Positions 27,040 through 35,603 of a DNA stretch of 64,000 nucleotides are shown piece by piece (positions within the stretch are counted from its first letter, which is position 1; every line of letters begins with the position of its first letter). The DNA is taken from contig NZ_RFSK01000002.1 of the NCBI RefSeq assembly GCF_009923995.1, positions 124,001 through 188,000 of the forward strand, given 5' to 3'. The notes beneath the pieces are model-generated. The model did no database searches. It saw nothing but the letters and a program-made list of their open reading frames with translations, and had not been told where the DNA came from. A program made the position numbers and the translations under genes. This DNA comes from Janthinobacterium sp. (GTDB lineage Bacteria > Pseudomonadota > Gammaproteobacteria > Burkholderiales > Burkholderiaceae_D).

Positions 27040-28410
27040 TTACTCGCCGCTGGTGCTGCCGGTGGTGCTGCCGCCACCCGTTTTGCTGCGGGTGCTGCGG
27101 CGCGGCGGACGCTTCTTCTTGACGGCGCCGGGCGCCGCAGTGGCGCTGACGAGCAAGGCTTCGCGCGTTTCCTCGTCGCCTTCATAGAAGGCGGTCCACC
27201 ATTCGCCGATTTCCATGTCGATCTCGCCCGAGGCGCAGCGCAGCAGCAGGAAGTCGTAGCCGGCGCGGAAGCGCAGGTGCTCGAGCAATTTGTACGGCGC
27301 CTTGCCGACGCGGCGCTCGAAGCGGGGCTGCATCGACCAGATGTCGCGCATGTCCGAGCCGATCTTGCGCTGCAGGGCCAGTTTTTCCGTCTGCGAGTCG
27401 AGCACGTCGTCGGCCGCCAGGTGCAGCGCGGGGATCGTCGATTCGCCTGCGGCGCGGTAGGCCGTCCATTTTTCCAGCACCTGGTGCCACAACAGCGAGG
27501 CAAACAGGAATCCTGGCGAGACGGTCTTGCCGGCGGCGATGCGCTGGTCCGTGGCATCGAGCGCCAGGGTGACGAATTTCGCGCCCAGCGGCTGCTCCAG
27601 CACCACGTCGAGCAGGGGCAGCAAGCCGTGATGCAGGCCTTCCTTGCGCAGCTGCTGCAGGCAGGCCAGCGCATGGCCGCTCATCAGCAGTTTCAGCATC
27701 TCGTCGAACACGCGCGGCGCGGGCACGTTGTTGATCAGCGGCGCCATGACGGGAATCGGCGCGGCGGTGGCCGGCTCGATGGTGAATTTCAGCTTGGCGG
27801 CGAAGCGCACCACGCGCAGCATGCGCACGGGGTCTTCGCGGTAGCGCTCTTCCGGCTTGCCGATCATGCGCAAGGTCTTGGCGCGGATGTCTTCCACGCC
27901 GCCGTGGTAATCCAGCACTTCCTGCGTGGCCGGGTTGTAGTACATGGCGTTGATGGTGAAGTCGCGGCGCAGCGCATCTTCGTGCTGCAGGCCGAAGGTG
28001 TTGTCGCGCAGGACGCGGCCATGTTCATCCTTCGGCGCGGAGTCGGCGCCGGCGCCGCGGAAGGTCGTCACTTCCAGCAGGTCCTGGCCGAACATCACGT
28101 GCACGATCTGGAAGCGCTTGCCGATGATGAAGGCGCGGCGGAACAATCGCTTGACCTGCTCCGGCGTGGCGTTGGTGGCGATGTCGAAGTCTTTCGGCTT
28201 GACGCCCAGCAGCAGGTCGCGCACGGCGCCGCCGACGACGAAGGCTTCGAAGCCTGCTTCCTGCAGGCTGCTGGTGACGCGGATGGCATTCGACGATACC
28301 AGTTTCGGGTCGATTCCGTGTTGCGCAGGACCGAGCACGACGGGTGCCGTGGTGTCGCGCGCTGCCTCTTTTTTAACGCCGAGGATCTTGCGGATGAATT
28401 TTTTAATCAT
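27040..28410 (-). CDS. pcnB: Poly(A) polymerase I
   Basis: Adds 3' poly(A) tails to RNAs and promotes their decay; class II nucleotidyltransferase of 456 residues. The catalytic head is at ~55–80: FVVGGAVRDLLLGVKPKDFDIATNA, with the paired Asp residues, followed by RRAFIIGKRFQIVHV. The RNA-binding neck FTINAMYYNPATQEVLDYHGG and RMLRVVRFAAKL separate it from the CCA-adding enzyme. The C-terminal ~30 residues are Lys/Arg- then Gly/Ser/Thr-rich. It overlaps the HAD phosphatase gene by 8 bp. Confidence 0.95.
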   Translation of the reverse strand: MIKKFIRKILGVKKEAARDTTAPVVLGPAQHGIDPKLVSSNAIRVTSSLQEAGFEAFVVGGAVRDLLLGVKPKDFDIATNATPEQVKRLFRRAFIIGKRFQIVHVMFGQDLLEVTTFRGAGADSAPKDEHGRVLRDNTFGLQHEDALRRDFTINAMYYNPATQEVLDYHGGVEDIRAKTLRMIGKPEERYREDPVRMLRVVRFAAKLKFTIEPATAAPIPVMAPLINNVPAPRVFDEMLKLLMSGHALACLQQLRKEGLHHGLLPLLDVVLEQPLGAKFVTLALDATDQRIAAGKTVSPGFLFASLLWHQVLEKWTAYRAAGESTIPALHLAADDVLDSQTEKLALQRKIGSDMRDIWSMQPRFERRVGKAPYKLLEHLRFRAGYDFLLLRCASGEIDMEIGEWWTAFYEGDEETREALLVSATAAPGAVKKKRPPRRSTRSKTGGGSTTGSTSGE

Positions 28411-29077
28411 TGAATAAGTGGAGTGATGGCCAGCCGTGGAGGGATGCGTGTGCGCTCAAAGCGGTGTTGGGATTGGTCGCGACAGGGTGGGTCACGACCG
28501 ACAGCAGGGGAATGTCGTTGTGCGAATCGCTGTAAAAATAGCTGCGCTCGAACTGTCCCAGTTCCTTGCCCATCTTTTCCAGCCAGGCATGGGTGTGGGT
28601 CAGCTTGCCCGCACCGAGGGTTGGCGTCCCCACCAGCTTGCCCGTGACGTTGCCTTCGGCGTCATATTCGGGCATGGCCGCCAGCAGGTGTTCGACGCCG
28701 AGCGCGTCGGCGATGGGCTTGGTGATGAAATGGTTGGTCGCCGTGACGATGGCCAGCAGGTCGCCCGCGTCCTGGTGCTGCTTGATCAGCGCCACGACTT
28801 CGGGGCGGATGGCAGGCAGGACCACTTCGGCCATGAACTGCCTGTGCAGCGCTTCGAGGCGTTCGCGCGGGAATTGCGCCAGGGTGCCCAGGGAAAATTC
28901 CAGGTATTCCACCGGATCGAGCGTGCCGGCCTGGTATTGGGCGAAAAATTCGTCATTGCGGCGGGTGAATTCGGCGGCGTCCACGGCACCGATGCGTACC
29001 AGGAATTCGCCCCACTCGTGATCCGAGTCGATGGGCAGCAGGGTGTGGTCGAGGTCAAACAGGGCCAGATTCATCAT
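28403..29077 (-). CDS. HAD-IB (SerB-like) phosphatase
   Basis: Haloacid dehalogenase-type phosphatase of 224 residues. Nucleophile and acid Asp8 and Asp10 are in LFDLDHTLL, motif II is IVTATN, and motif III/IV is YFYSDSHNDIPLL with the Mg-binding Asp residues. Members of this branch (HAD-SF-IB) act on phosphoserine, histidinol phosphate or lipid phosphates; the substrate here is unknown. The ATG overlaps the hda stop (ATGA); a second in-frame ATG follows immediately. It is conserved with hda and pcnB in this gene order. Confidence 0.92.
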   Translation of the reverse strand: MMNLALFDLDHTLLPIDSDHEWGEFLVRIGAVDAAEFTRRNDEFFAQYQAGTLDPVEYLEFSLGTLAQFPRERLEALHRQFMAEVVLPAIRPEVVALIKQHQDAGDLLAIVTATNHFITKPIADALGVEHLLAAMPEYDAEGNVTGKLVGTPTLGAGKLTHTHAWLEKMGKELGQFERSYFYSDSHNDIPLLSVVTHPVATNPNTALSAHASLHGWPSLHLFND

Positions 29078-29742
29078 TCTTTCGCTTCCGCCTGCAGCAA
29101 CTCGCGCAACAAAGGCAAGGTGATCGGGCGTTGGGTTTCCAGGGAGTAGAGGTCGAGAGAGTCCAGCATCGTCGACAGCGAACGCATGTCGCGCCGGAAA
29201 TGGGACAGCAGATAGGGTAACACGCCCGGCGACAAGGTCAAGCCGCGGGTGGCGGCCGCCTGGGTCAGGGCGGCGATTTTTTCATCGTCCGTCAAGCCGT
29301 GGATTTGGTAGATCAAACCCCAGCCCATGCGCGTGCGCAAGTCTTCGCGCACGGGAAGCACGGCGGGCGGCACGGCGCCGCTGCACACCATGTAAGCCTT
29401 GTTGGCGCGGATTTCATTGAACAGGGCAAAGGCATCGATCTGCGCCAGCGGCGACAGCTTTTCGCAATCGTCGAGCAGGTACAAATCCACGTCGGGCGAG
29501 TAGACGAATTCGGACTCGATCGAGAATGGCGAAATGTAGCGCGCACGCTCGGTGCTGGCCAGGGCCTTGAGCAGATGGCTCTTGCCGGCGGCCAGTTCGC
29601 CCCACAGGTAGGCAAAATGCTCGCGCGACGCACGTGCGGCGAACTGGCGCATCAGCTGCGCCACTTCGGCATTCTGTCCCACCTCGAAGGTATCGAGGCT
29701 GTGCGCCTGGTCTGTGCCTAAATCGAGCACCAGTTGTTTCAT
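29074..29742 (-). CDS. hda: DnaA inactivator Hda
   Basis: DnaA-like AAA+ protein of 222 residues that, with the loaded beta clamp, stimulates hydrolysis of DnaA-bound ATP to prevent re-initiation. The N-terminal KQLVLDLG matches the clamp-binding motif. The P-loop is GELAAGKSHLLKAL, Walker B is LYLLDDCEKLS, and the sensor region LRTRMGWGLIYQIHGL precedes the lid. It is shorter than DnaA and lacks domain IV for DNA binding. It is coupled to the HAD gene and preceded by the palindromic element at 29822–29941. Confidence 0.95.
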   Translation of the reverse strand: MKQLVLDLGTDQAHSLDTFEVGQNAEVAQLMRQFAARASREHFAYLWGELAAGKSHLLKALASTERARYISPFSIESEFVYSPDVDLYLLDDCEKLSPLAQIDAFALFNEIRANKAYMVCSGAVPPAVLPVREDLRTRMGWGLIYQIHGLTDDEKIAALTQAAATRGLTLSPGVLPYLLSHFRRDMRSLSTMLDSLDLYSLETQRPITLPLLRELLQAEAKE

Positions 29743-29821
29743 GGCGTACGCCTTGTCCTGTTTTTCATTACTGCGTATGCGTCGTCGTCGCTGTTGTTAG
29801 TTTCATATTGTAATCATATCG

Positions 29822-29941
29822 GGTGCCTGACAGAAGCGTAGCGAGCGGCAGCAATTTGTGGCCGAGAAGCGCAACCGTACTGTAGTACGGTGAGTATCGC
29901 CGGCCGCAAAGTGCGACGCGCAGTAGCTTATGTCTGTCACC
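29822..29941. repeat. ~120-bp imperfect palindrome, REP/MITE-like
   Basis: The ends GGTGCCTGACAGA (29822–) and TCTGTCACC (–29941) are near-complementary. The two halves pair over almost their full length (AAGCGTAGCGAGCGGCAGC… with the complement of …GCGACGCGCAGTAGCTT; GGCCG with CGGCC), and the centre is a perfect CCGTAC-TGTA-GTACGG. It fills the gap between the AI-2E-type gene and hda. It has no coding capacity and only this one copy is visible in the window. It could be a miniature repeat and also a transcript hairpin. Confidence 0.7.
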
Positions 29942-29944
29942 TTG

Positions 29945-31027
29945 TCATGCATTATAGAAGGTGCTGGACAGGTAGTGGCGTCTTAGATGCTTAAAAGCGA
30001 CCATCAGGACGGCAGAAGCGGGTAACGCCAGCAAAACGCCGACGAAACCGAATAGTTGTCCGAAGGCTAATAAAGCGAAGATCACGGCCAGCGGGTTCAG
30101 GCCGATGCGCTCGCCCACCAGGCGCGGCGTGAGGAAAAAGCCTTCGATGACCTGGCCCGCACCATAGATGACGGCGACGGCGATCACGCCGCTCCAGTCG
30201 GCAAATTGCAGCAGGGCGGCGATCAGCGCCAGCATCAGGCCCAGGCCGAAGCCCAGGTAGGGAATGAACACCAGCAAGCCCGTGATGATGCCTACGGGCA
30301 ATGCCACCTCGAAGCCGGCGATGGCCAGCGCCACCGAGTAATACGTGGCCAGCACCAGCATGACCAGCAGCTGGCCGCGCAGGTATTGCGCCAGCAGGGT
30401 GTCGACTTCCTGCGCCATGCCCACCGTGCGGCCTACCCAGCGGCGCGGCACGGCGCCGGCGATGCGCGCCAGCATGGGATGCCAGTCCAACAATAGATAG
30501 AACAGCACCACGGGGATCAGTACGACGGTGGCCAGCCAGCCCAGCACGGCCGTGCCGCCGATGCGGGCCGACGCCAGCACGGTGCTCCAGATTTCATCGC
30601 CGCTGGTGGCCATCTGCTGGCTCAGCATGCGCTTGATGCCCGTGCCGTCCAGGCGCACGCGGATGCCCAGGTCGCGCAGTTTGGGCGCGAGGAATTCATT
30701 CGCCTTGCTCAGGAATTGCGGGATCTGCGCCTGGAGCAGGGGGATTTCCTTTTGCAGCACGGGCACGACGATCAGCACCAGCGCCGTGATGGCGAGAAAA
30801 AACAACACCACGACGATGAGCACGGCCAGGGGACGGGGCACGTAAAAGCGCTTGTAATGCAGGCGCTGCAAGCGGTCCACGCCGGGATTGAGCACGTAGG
30901 CGAGGATGGCCGCGGCCAGGAAGGGCGTCAATATGGGCCCCAGGCTGACGAGCAGCAGCAAGAATGCCAGCCATACCGCGATCCAAAATGCTGTTTGCTT
31001 CTGTTCGGCGGTGATGGGGAATGGCAT
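29945..31027 (-). CDS. AI-2E/PerM-family transporter (UPF0118)
   Basis: Polytopic membrane protein of 360 residues with about eight TM helices. The two N-terminal helices (IAVWLAFLLLLVSLGPILTPFLAAAILAYVL) are followed by a large amphipathic segment (~85–150) and a C-terminal helical bundle with the family pattern IPYLGFGLGLMLALIAALL and GFFLTPRLVGERIGLNPLAVIFALL. Family members include TqsA and PerM; substrates differ and none is implied here. The neighbourhood (divergent purM, downstream hda) is the conserved betaproteobacterial arrangement. Confidence 0.9.
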   Translation of the reverse strand: MPFPITAEQKQTAFWIAVWLAFLLLLVSLGPILTPFLAAAILAYVLNPGVDRLQRLHYKRFYVPRPLAVLIVVVLFFLAITALVLIVVPVLQKEIPLLQAQIPQFLSKANEFLAPKLRDLGIRVRLDGTGIKRMLSQQMATSGDEIWSTVLASARIGGTAVLGWLATVVLIPVVLFYLLLDWHPMLARIAGAVPRRWVGRTVGMAQEVDTLLAQYLRGQLLVMLVLATYYSVALAIAGFEVALPVGIITGLLVFIPYLGFGLGLMLALIAALLQFADWSGVIAVAVIYGAGQVIEGFFLTPRLVGERIGLNPLAVIFALLAFGQLFGFVGVLLALPASAVLMVAFKHLRRHYLSSTFYNA

Positions 31028-31063
31028 GGGGTTTGGGCTTTTGCGTTAAAAAAAGGCAGTTAA

Positions 31064-31093
31064 TTACGAAACGGCGGGGCAGTTTGATAAAAT
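31064..31093 (+). promoter_or_regulatory. purM: Candidate sigma-70 promoter for purM
   Basis: TAAAAT at 31088–31093 (within TTTGATAAAATAG) resembles a -10 box; TTACGA at 31064–31069 would be a poor -35 with an 18-bp spacer. It would give a ~115-nt leader containing the hairpin at 31133–31159. Confidence 0.4.
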
Positions 31094-31132
31094 AGCGTCT
31101 TGATCGACCGAATTCACCGGCTGGCCGCCTGT

Positions 31133-31159
31133 CGCACGGATGTCAAAAACATTCGTGCG
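31133..31159 (+). other. Leader hairpin upstream of purM
   Basis: CGCACGGATGT (31133–31143) pairs with ACATTCGTGCG (31149–31159), with one G·U wobble and a CAAAA loop: an 11-bp stem with no T-tract. It may affect purM mRNA stability or translation; no known riboswitch fold is recognised. Confidence 0.55.
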
Positions 31160-31215
31160 CGCGCGTGCTGGCGGGTATCCGCCTTCTATTTTACCGCCTC
31201 CGCTGCCACCACACC

Positions 31216-32259
31216 ATGAACCAGACTTCTAATGTTTCCCTTTCCTACCGTGACGCTGGCGTCGATATCGACGCAGGCGACGCTTTAGTCGAAGCAATCA
31301 AGCCGTTTGCCAAGCGCACCCTGCGCGAAGGCGTGATGGGCGGCCTGGGCGGTTTTGGCGCCATGTTTGAAATCAGCAAGAAGTACAAGGAACCGGTCCT
31401 GGTCTCCGGCACCGACGGCGTGGGCACGAAATTGCGCCTGGCGTTCGAACTGAATCGCCATGACACGGTCGGCATCGACCTGGTCGCCATGAGCGTCAAC
31501 GACATCCTGGTGCAAGGTGCCGAACCCCTGTTCTTCCTCGACTACTTCGCTTGCGGCAAGCTGGACGTGGCCATCGCCACCGATGTCATCAAGGGCATCG
31601 CCCAGGGTTGCGAACAGGCCGGCTGCGCGCTGATCGGCGGCGAAACGGCGGAAATGCCGAGCATGTACCCTGCCGGCGAATACGACCTGGCCGGTTTTGC
31701 CGTCGGCGCCGTGGAAAAAACGAAAATCATCGACGGCACCAAGATCGCCCCGGGCGACGTGGTGCTGGGCCTGGCCTCGTCGGGTGTGCACTCGAACGGC
31801 TATTCGCTGGTGCGCAAGATCATCGAAGTGGCGAAACCGGACCTGGAAGGCGATTTCCACGGCCGCAAGCTGGCCGACGTGCTGATGCAGCCGACGCGCA
31901 TCTATGTCAAGCCATTGCTGGCGCTGATGGATGCCATGGAAGTCAAGGGCATGGTGCACATCACCGGCGGCGGCCTGGTGGAAAACATCCCGCGCGTGCT
32001 GCAGCCTGGCCTGGTGGCCGAGCTGGACTCGAAGGCATGGACCATGCCGCCGCTGTTCACTTGGCTGCAACAGCACGGCGGCGTGGCTGACGCCGAGATG
32101 CACCGCGTCTTCAACTGCGGTATCGGCATGACCGTCATCGTCTCGCAGGAAAACGCGGACGCCGCCATCGCCCAGCTGCAAGCGGCCGGCGAAACCGTCT
32201 CGCGCATCGGCACCATCCGCGCCCGCGTGGGCGACGAGCACCAGACCATCGTCATCTAA
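31216..32259 (+). CDS. purM: Phosphoribosylformylglycinamidine cyclo-ligase (AIR synthetase)
   Basis: Fifth step of purine synthesis: ATP-dependent cyclisation of FGAM to AIR in the cytosol. The 347-residue protein begins with [23 protein letters not shown], the nucleotide-binding start of AIR synthases, and contains [49 protein letters not shown] and the C-terminal [15 protein letters not shown]. The start at 31216 ([13 protein letters not shown]) is preferred to an in-frame start 17 codons upstream. The gene ends at a strong bidirectional terminator. Confidence 0.97.
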   Translation: MNQTSNVSLSYRDAGVDIDAGDALVEAIKPFAKRTLREGVMGGLGGFGAMFEISKKYKEPVLVSGTDGVGTKLRLAFELNRHDTVGIDLVAMSVNDILVQGAEPLFFLDYFACGKLDVAIATDVIKGIAQGCEQAGCALIGGETAEMPSMYPAGEYDLAGFAVGAVEKTKIIDGTKIAPGDVVLGLASSGVHSNGYSLVRKIIEVAKPDLEGDFHGRKLADVLMQPTRIYVKPLLALMDAMEVKGMVHITGGGLVENIPRVLQPGLVAELDSKAWTMPPLFTWLQQHGGVADAEMHRVFNCGIGMTVIVSQENADAAIAQLQAAGETVSRIGTIRARVGDEHQTIVI

Positions 32260-32275
32260 GCTGTCGCACGCATAG

Positions 32276-32311
32276 AAAAGGCAGGCACTCGCAAGAGGCC
32301 TGCCTTTTTTT
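32276..32311 (+). terminator. Bidirectional terminator between purM and the MHS transporter gene
   Basis: AAAAGGCAGGC (32276–32286) and GCCTGCCTTTT (32298–32308) form an 11-bp stem with an 11-nt loop; T-tracts flank it on both strands. It serves purM on the plus strand and the convergent MFS gene on the minus strand. Confidence 0.93.
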
Positions 32312-32323
32312 ACGCCTTGGCGC

Positions 32324-33655
32324 CTACCTTGCGTGCGCCGGCTTCATGCCCCCTTCCGGCTGCGCGCCGTTCCTGCCGATCATGGCCACGCTGACGGCCG
32401 AGACGAGGGAGGCGAACAGGATGTAGCCGACGATGTGCCACGGTTCGCCGTTGCCCGTCTTGAGCAGGTAGGTGGCGATGATGGGCGTCAGGCCGCTGGC
32501 GAAGATGCCAGAGAACTGGTACACGAAGGAGATGCCCGTGTAGCGTACCTTGGCGTCGAACAGGTCGCAGAACAGGGCCGCTTCCGGGCCATACACGGCC
32601 GAATACAGCACGCCCAGCGGGATGATCACGGAGCACCACAGCAGCAGCGGATTGTCGGCGTGGTTGAGCATGATCCAGAAGGCAGGGATGGCCGACACGC
32701 CCGTGATCAGCGAACCCCAGAAAAACACCTTGGTGCGGCCGATTCGGTCCGACAGACGGCCGAAGAAGGGGATGCAGAAGCACATCACAACGGCCGACGC
32801 CATCACCCCCATCAGCGCTTCCGTGCGGGCTATCTTGATGGTGTTGGTCAGGTAGGTGATGGAAAACACGCCGAAGATATTGAAGAACACGCCGTCGATG
32901 TAGCGCGCGCCCATGCCCTTCAAGACATTGCCCGGATAGCGTTTCAGCAGGTCGAAGAAGGGGATCTGCGTTTCCGCGTTCTTTTCCTTGACGGCCTGGA
33001 ATTCCGGCGTTTCCATCACGTTCAGGCGTATCCACATGCCGATGAAGACGAGAGCCGCCGACAGGATGAAGGCGACGCGCCAGCCCCACGAGAGGAACTG
33101 CGCATCGCTCAGGCTGTACGAGAGGATGGCCACCACGCCGGAGGCGAGGCACAGGCCGATGGCCAGGCCGATCTGCGGCAGGCTGGCATAGAAGCCGCGG
33201 TCCTTCGGCGGCGCATATTCATACGCCATCAGCACGGCGCCGCCCCATTCACCACCGAGGCCGATGCCCTGCAGCACGCGCAGGAACAGCAGCAGGCCGG
33301 GCGCCCAGTAGCCGATATGGTCGTAGGTGGGCAGCACGCCGATGAGGAAGGTGGAGATGCCCATGATCATCAGGGTCATGACCAGCATGCTCTTGCGGCC
33401 GATCTTGTCGCCGAAGTGGCCGAAGATCACGCCGCCGATGGGGCGCGACAGAAAGCCCACGGCGAAGGTGCCGTAGGCCAGCATGGTCGAGACGAGCGGA
33501 TCGCCGCCCGGGAAATACAGCTTGCTGAACACGATGCCGGCGACGACGCCGTACAGGAAAAAGTCATACCACTCGATGGTGGCGCCGATTACGCTGGCCA
33601 TCACGACTTTCCGCAGCTCTTTGGCCTTTTTCGGATGGTTGGGATTGTTGTCCAT
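32324..33655 (-). CDS. MHS-family MFS transporter (metabolite:proton symporter)
   Basis: 443-residue, twelve-TM major facilitator of the metabolite:H+ symporter group (relatives ShiA, KgtP, ProP). Family marks are IGATIEWYDFFLYG near the N-terminus, FLSRPIGGVIFGHFGDKIGRK (motif A) and LLLFLRVLQGIGLGGEWGGAVLMAYEYAP. GGAGA lies 8 nt before the ATG. A perfect 14-bp palindrome lies just upstream. Its neighbour on the same strand is a GMC oxidoreductase, suggesting uptake of the alcohol or acid handled by that enzyme. The substrate is unknown. Confidence 0.92.
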   Translation of the reverse strand: MDNNPNHPKKAKELRKVVMASVIGATIEWYDFFLYGVVAGIVFSKLYFPGGDPLVSTMLAYGTFAVGFLSRPIGGVIFGHFGDKIGRKSMLVMTLMIMGISTFLIGVLPTYDHIGYWAPGLLLFLRVLQGIGLGGEWGGAVLMAYEYAPPKDRGFYASLPQIGLAIGLCLASGVVAILSYSLSDAQFLSWGWRVAFILSAALVFIGMWIRLNVMETPEFQAVKEKNAETQIPFFDLLKRYPGNVLKGMGARYIDGVFFNIFGVFSITYLTNTIKIARTEALMGVMASAVVMCFCIPFFGRLSDRIGRTKVFFWGSLITGVSAIPAFWIMLNHADNPLLLWCSVIIPLGVLYSAVYGPEAALFCDLFDAKVRYTGISFVYQFSGIFASGLTPIIATYLLKTGNGEPWHIVGYILFASLVSAVSVAMIGRNGAQPEGGMKPAHAR

Positions 33656-33666
33656 ATCTAGTCTCC

Positions 33667-33680
33667 AATCGATATCGATT
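33667..33680. promoter_or_regulatory. 14-bp palindrome at the MHS transporter start: candidate operator
   Basis: AATCGATATCGATT is a perfect palindrome ending 12 bp upstream of the transporter ATG, next to its ribosome-binding site. The size and AATCGATT-like halves resemble LacI-type operators, but no LacI gene is nearby. Confidence 0.4.
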
Positions 33681-33708
33681 ATGTATTTTTTTAGATGGTT
33701 GGCTTGCT

Positions 33709-33733
33709 GCCGCCGCGCGGATGGCGCGGCGGC
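33709..33733 (-). other. GC-rich hairpin between the GMC oxidoreductase and MHS transporter genes
   Basis: GCCGCCGCGC (33709–33718) and GCGCGGCGGC (33724–33733) make a perfect 10-bp stem with a 5-nt loop and no T-tract. In the intercistronic mRNA it could block exonucleases or reduce read-through. Confidence 0.5.
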
Positions 33734-33822
33734 CGGTACAACAGGGGCGGGCCGGTCTGCCTGCCGCTGGCATCCTCCTTGGTCGGGTGGAATGGGAAGT
33801 GGAAAGCGTAGCGGGGCGCCGG

Positions 33823-35439
33823 CTACGCGGCCCGGGGCAGGCGCACGGCGTCCGCCAGGATCATGTCGGCGGCTTTTTCGGCGATCATGATGGTGGGCGC
33901 ATTGGTGTTGCCCGAGACGATTTCCGGCATGATCGACGCATCGACCACGCGCAGGTTCTGCAGGCCGTGCACGCGCAGGCGCGCATCGACGACGGCCAGC
34001 GCGTCATGGCCCATCTTGCAGGTGCCGCTGGGGTGGTAGATGGACTGGCTGAAGCGCCGCGCCGCGTCCAGCAGTTCTGCGTCGCTCTGGAATTGCGGGC
34101 CGGGCACGAACTCGGCAATGATGTGCGGCGCCAGCGATGGCGCGGCGGCGATTTTTCGCGCCACGCGCAGGGCGGCGATCGCCGTCTGCTGGTCGCGCGG
34201 GTCGGACAGGTAGTTCGGGTAGATGCCCGGATAGGCGAGGGGATCGGCGGACTTGATCGACACATGGCCGCGGCTGTGCGGGCGCAGCTGGCACACGGAC
34301 GACGTGAACGCGGAAAACGGATGCGCGCCCTCGCCCGGCTTGTCGGCGCTGAGCGGCTGCATGTGGAACTGGATGTCGGGCCGCTCCACCTCGGGCGAGG
34401 ACCTGGTAAACACCGTCACCTGGCTGGCCGCCAGGGTCAAGGGGCCGGAGCGGGAAAACACGTACTGCATGCCCACCCACAGCTTGCCCCACAGGCTGTT
34501 GACTTCATCGTTCAGCGTTTTCAGGCGCGTCTTGAAGACGAGGCGGATCTGCAGGTGGTCTTGCAGGTTCTGCCCCACGCCGGGCAAATCGTGCACCAGC
34601 GGCACGCCCACCTCTTGCAGCAGGGCGCGCGGGCCCACGCCCGAGCATTGCAGGATCTGCGGCGAGCCGATGGCGCCCGCGCATAAAATCACTTCGCCGC
34701 TGGCGCGCGCCTGGCGCAGCTGGCCATCCTGGCGGTACTCGATGCCGACGGCGCGCTTGCCCTCGAACAGCACGCGCGTGATTTGCGCCCGCACTTCCAC
34801 GCGCAGGTTGGCGCGCTTGCGGGCCGGGCGCAGGAAGGCTTTCGCCGTGCTCCAGCGCAAGCCATTGCTGGCCGTCTGCTGGAAGTAGCCCACGCCTTCC
34901 TGCGTGGCGCCGTTGTAGTCGGCATTGAAGGGGATGCCGCTTTCCGTGGCGCCGGCAATAAAATGCTCGGCGATGGGACGGCGCAGGCGCAGGTCCGACA
35001 CTTTCAAGGGGCCGCCCACGCCGTGGTAGTCGCTGGCGCCCCGCTCCTGGTCTTCCGATTTCTTGAAATACGGCAGTACCTCGGCATAGCTCCAGCCCGG
35101 GTTGCCCAGCTCGGCCCAGCGGTCGTAATCCTCTTTCTGGCCGCGCACGTACAGCAAGCCGTTGAGCGAGCTGGAGCCGCCCAGCACCTTGCCGCGCGGC
35201 CATTGCAGCTGGCGCCCGGCGATGCCGGCATCCGCTTCCGTGCGGTAGCACCAGTCCAGGTTCGGGTCGTGCATGGTCTTGAAATAGCCGACCGGCACGT
35301 GGATCCACGGATTGTTGTCCTTGCCGCCCGCTTCCAGCAGCAATACCTGGTTGCCGCTGTCGTGCGACAGCCGGTTGGCCAGCACGCAGCCGGCCGAACC
35401 GGCGCCGACGACGATGTAATCGTAGTGTGTTTGCAACAT
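33823..35439 (-). CDS. GMC-family FAD oxidoreductase (choline/alcohol dehydrogenase-like)
   Basis: FAD enzyme of 538 residues oxidising an alcohol to the aldehyde. The dinucleotide fold is at the N-terminus ([17 protein letters not shown], residues 8–24), the GMC signature is [21 protein letters not shown], and the active-site pair lies near the C-terminus in [10 protein letters not shown] (His) and [16 protein letters not shown] (Asn). The start at 35439 has CAGGAGA 8–14 nt upstream; a longer reading by 33 codons crosses the promoter region. It is annotated as choline dehydrogenase-like, but no betaine genes are nearby, so the substrate is open. It is divergent from an IclR regulator. Confidence 0.92.
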   Translation of the reverse strand: MLQTHYDYIVVGAGSAGCVLANRLSHDSGNQVLLLEAGGKDNNPWIHVPVGYFKTMHDPNLDWCYRTEADAGIAGRQLQWPRGKVLGGSSSLNGLLYVRGQKEDYDRWAELGNPGWSYAEVLPYFKKSEDQERGASDYHGVGGPLKVSDLRLRRPIAEHFIAGATESGIPFNADYNGATQEGVGYFQQTASNGLRWSTAKAFLRPARKRANLRVEVRAQITRVLFEGKRAVGIEYRQDGQLRQARASGEVILCAGAIGSPQILQCSGVGPRALLQEVGVPLVHDLPGVGQNLQDHLQIRLVFKTRLKTLNDEVNSLWGKLWVGMQYVFSRSGPLTLAASQVTVFTRSSPEVERPDIQFHMQPLSADKPGEGAHPFSAFTSSVCQLRPHSRGHVSIKSADPLAYPGIYPNYLSDPRDQQTAIAALRVARKIAAAPSLAPHIIAEFVPGPQFQSDAELLDAARRFSQSIYHPSGTCKMGHDALAVVDARLRVHGLQNLRVVDASIMPEIVSGNTNAPTIMIAEKAADMILADAVRLPRAA

Positions 35440-35520
35440 GGTGTTTGTCTCCTGCGTTGCGGTATCCCAACCGCCTCGATGGGCGTTTTTTGCGATACAC
35501 TGGTCTTTATTGGTTATTTT

Positions 35521-35537
35521 TGGAACGTCTGGTTCCA
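35521..35537. promoter_or_regulatory. Perfect 17-bp dyad in the GMC/IclR divergent region: candidate IclR operator
   Basis: TGGAACGTCTGGTTCCA is a perfect TGGAAC-N5-GTTCCA dyad midway between the divergent genes (81 bp from the GMC start, 66 bp from the IclR start). TGGAA-N5-TTCCA-like sites are typical of IclR-family regulators. Confidence 0.6.
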
Positions 35538-35603
35538 TTTATAAAAGACGTGCAGCACCGGGACAAGCGGAAACCACCGCATACGCGAGAGGTGAAACAG
35601 AAC

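Noticed and set aside
33823-35439. GMC oxidoreductase as a betaine-synthesis choline dehydrogenase (betA)
   Set aside because: No betB, betI or choline transporter is adjacent and the GMC family is broad, so a betA symbol is not justified.
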